A model generated the notes under the pieces. That model was not told the origin of the DNA. It saw only the letters and a program-made list of their open reading frames with translations, and did no database searches. Of a DNA stretch of 6,181 bases, positions 5,463 through 6,181 are shown in pieces. Every line of letters begins with the position of its first letter. Position 1 is the first letter of the stretch. Made by a program: the position numbers and the translations under genes. This stretch comes from Planctomycetes bacterium RBG_16_43_13 (GTDB taxonomy: Bacteria; Planctomycetota; MHYJ01), in contig MHYJ01000069.1 of NCBI GenBank assembly GCA_001828445.1, positions 1 through 6,181 on the forward strand, in the 5' to 3' direction.

Positions 5463-5687
5463 ATGCGGAAGGTGACATTATCAATAATAATCGAGAAAGA
5501 CAAAGATGGCTATTTCGCCTATTGTCCTACATTGCAGGGATGCTACACGCAGGGCGGTACCTACGAGGAGGTAATCCGTAACATTAAGGATGCTATACAC
5601 CTGCATATAGAGGATAGAGTAAAGTCAAAAGAGCCGATTTCTCAGCCAGAGCAGGTTAATCTTACCTCTATCGAGGTAGAGGTGTGA
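5463..5687 (+). CDS. hicB: HicB-family antitoxin, short form
   Basis: HicB neutralises the HicA toxin by binding it and covering its active site. The 74-aa protein shows the HicB-like fold in order: strand VTLSIIIEKDKDGYFAYCP (4-22), the typical LQGCYTQGGTYEEVIRNIKDAI (24-45) and a short helix HLHIEDR. The pattern [GYF-AYCPxLxGCxTxGxTxEEA] is characteristic. It ends after about one domain, with no C-terminal helix-turn-helix or ribbon-helix-helix as found in long HicB proteins, so direct repression of its own promoter is uncertain. The ATG at 5463 follows a promoter without a Shine-Dalgarno. Its stop overlaps the hicA start (GTGA), coupling the two. Here the antitoxin gene comes first, the reverse of the Escherichia coli order but common elsewhere. 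Confidence 0.92.
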   Translation: MRKVTLSIIIEKDKDGYFAYCPTLQGCYTQGGTYEEVIRNIKDAIHLHIEDRVKSKEPISQPEQVNLTSIEVEV

Positions 5688-5908
5688 GTAAGTTACCGCG
5701 AATCACTGCGAAGGACGTCTGTAGAATTTTAGAGAGGAGGGGGGGCCTACTCGCCCGACAGAGCGGTGGTCATAAAATCTACAAAAATAAAGAGGGTAGA
5801 AGGGCGACCGTTCCTTATCACGCAGGTAAAATACTACACCCTAAAGTTCTAAAATCCATACTAAAGGACGCTGAAATTACTATAGACGAATTAAGCGGAC
5901 TTTTATAA
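5684..5908 (+). CDS. hicA: HicA-family mRNA-interferase toxin
   Basis: HicA is a small toxin with a double-stranded-RNA-binding-like fold that cleaves mRNA and slows growth when HicB is lost. The 74-aa protein matches the family over its full length: KLPRITAKDVCRILERRGG (3-21), RQSGGHKIYKN (25-35) with the catalytic His at H30, RRATVPYHAGK (39-49), and the C-terminal LKSILKDAEITIDEL (56-70). The usual motif is GSHH or GSHx; here it is GGHK, so Ser is replaced by Gly but the His is kept, and the toxin looks intact. Translation starts at GTG overlapping the hicB TGA by 4 nt, with a Shine-Dalgarno GAGGT (5673-5677) 6 nt upstream inside hicB. This gives coupled expression. The pair could stabilise the locus or act in stress or phage response; the sequence does not say which. 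Confidence 0.95.
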   Translation: MSKLPRITAKDVCRILERRGGLLARQSGGHKIYKNKEGRRATVPYHAGKILHPKVLKSILKDAEITIDELSGLL

Positions 5909-5912
5909 CATT

Positions 5913-5952
5913 CCAATAAGCCAATAAATCTTGACGCCGTGCAGATTATTGG
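5913..5952. promoter_or_regulatory. Candidate operator: three CCAATAA copies around the thiolase promoter
   Basis: CCAATAA occurs at 5913-5919 and 5921-5927 as direct repeats 8 nt apart. Its exact inverse TTATTGG is at 5946-5952, immediately before the -10 box. The second and third copies form an inverted repeat enclosing the -35 box (5931-5936). A dimeric regulator bound here would block the promoter or, from the distal copy, contact RNA polymerase. No regulator gene is in the window. Confidence 0.4.
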
Positions 5953-5958
5953 TATTAT
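5931..5958 (+). promoter_or_regulatory. Promoter of the thiolase-like gene
   Basis: TTGACG (5931-5936), a 16-nt spacer and TATTAT (5953-5958), each one mismatch from consensus. The predicted start of transcription is near 5965, so the leader before the ATG at 5971 is only about 5 nt. Confidence 0.7.
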
Positions 5959-5970
5959 GGTGTGTAATAT

Positions 5971-6181
5971 ATGGGGTTTAGAAAGGTCGCAGTAGTAGGT
6001 GCTGGGATAACGAAGTTTGTCCGTCGTGCCAATGAGACGGCGAAGGAACTCTCATACGGCGCCTCCAAGATGGCTCTCGACTCCTGCAATCTCACACTTG
6101 ACGATATTGACTGTGTCGTTCACGGGACTGCACCTGATGCCTTCGACGGGCTTCATATGAAGGCGGAGTATTTGAGCGACG
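5971..6181 (+). CDS. Thiolase-like protein of the SCP-x/lipid-transfer type (N-terminal 70 codons, 3' end outside window)
   Basis: The first 70 residues match the N-terminal domain of thiolase-fold proteins of the SCP-x or acetyl-CoA acetyltransferase-like group: KVAVVGAGITKF (5-16), the helix ETAKELSYGASKMALDSCN (22-40), and the DDIDCVVHGTAPDAFDGLH segment (44-62). Members work on acyl-CoA esters; related archaeal and bacterial enzymes often sit beside a DUF35 protein and a 3-hydroxy-3-methylglutaryl-CoA synthase-like protein. The nucleophilic Cys and catalytic His/Cys lie beyond the window, so activity and exact reaction cannot be judged. The ATG at 5971 is the only workable start: a GTG at 5962 in the same frame is followed directly by TAA. 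No Shine-Dalgarno is present. The gene has its own promoter and looks separate from hicBA, whose last stop is 62 nt upstream. Confidence 0.8.
   Translation, partial: MGFRKVAVVGAGITKFVRRANETAKELSYGASKMALDSCNLTLDDIDCVVHGTAPDAFDGLHMKAEYLSD

Overview
The window is about 6.2 kb of bacterial chromosome carrying mostly housekeeping genes, plus one toxin-antitoxin pair. A probable MCE/MlaD-type lipid-transport protein at the left edge suggests a Gram-negative (diderm) cell. Candidate-phylum or PVC-type lineages (Planctomycetes, Omnitrophota and similar) would fit the MCE-like C-terminus, the tailed L19 and the thiolase type, but the sequence does not settle the taxon and I give no name.

Layout from left to right: the C-terminal end of a probable MCE-family protein (+) converges, with a 4-nt gap, on riboflavin synthase (ribE, -). 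ribE diverges from trmD (+), which methylates tRNA at G37. trmD is followed by a 63-nt palindromic array of 7-mers and then by rplS (ribosomal protein L19 with a long polar tail). Next comes an unrecognised membrane-anchored, helix-rich protein of 342 aa, then serS (seryl-tRNA synthetase). After serS lies a small zinc-ribbon protein bracketed by a 10-bp inverted repeat, a doubtful 52-codon reading frame, a hicB-hicA toxin-antitoxin operon with a 4-nt overlap, and the first 70 codons of a thiolase-like (SCP-x type) protein. No stretch longer than 300 bases lacks a gene, and I saw no tRNA, rRNA, CRISPR array or intact transposase.

The most coherent signal beyond the genes is how transcripts start. 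serS, hicB and the thiolase gene each have a TTGAC-type -35 box and a TATNAT-like -10 box ending only 6 to 12 nt before the ATG; ribE has a weaker version of the same arrangement. This predicts leaderless or nearly leaderless mRNAs, and none of these four genes has a Shine-Dalgarno sequence. Genes without such a promoter (rplS, the 342-aa gene, hicA) do have Shine-Dalgarno sequences. Other points for a second look are the heptamer palindrome that supplies the trmD stop codon, a three-copy CCAATAA motif straddling the thiolase promoter, 20-residue repeats in the 342-aa protein, and the L19 tail. I found no clearly new multi-gene system; the window is mainly a core-gene region with unusual initiation and repeat architecture.
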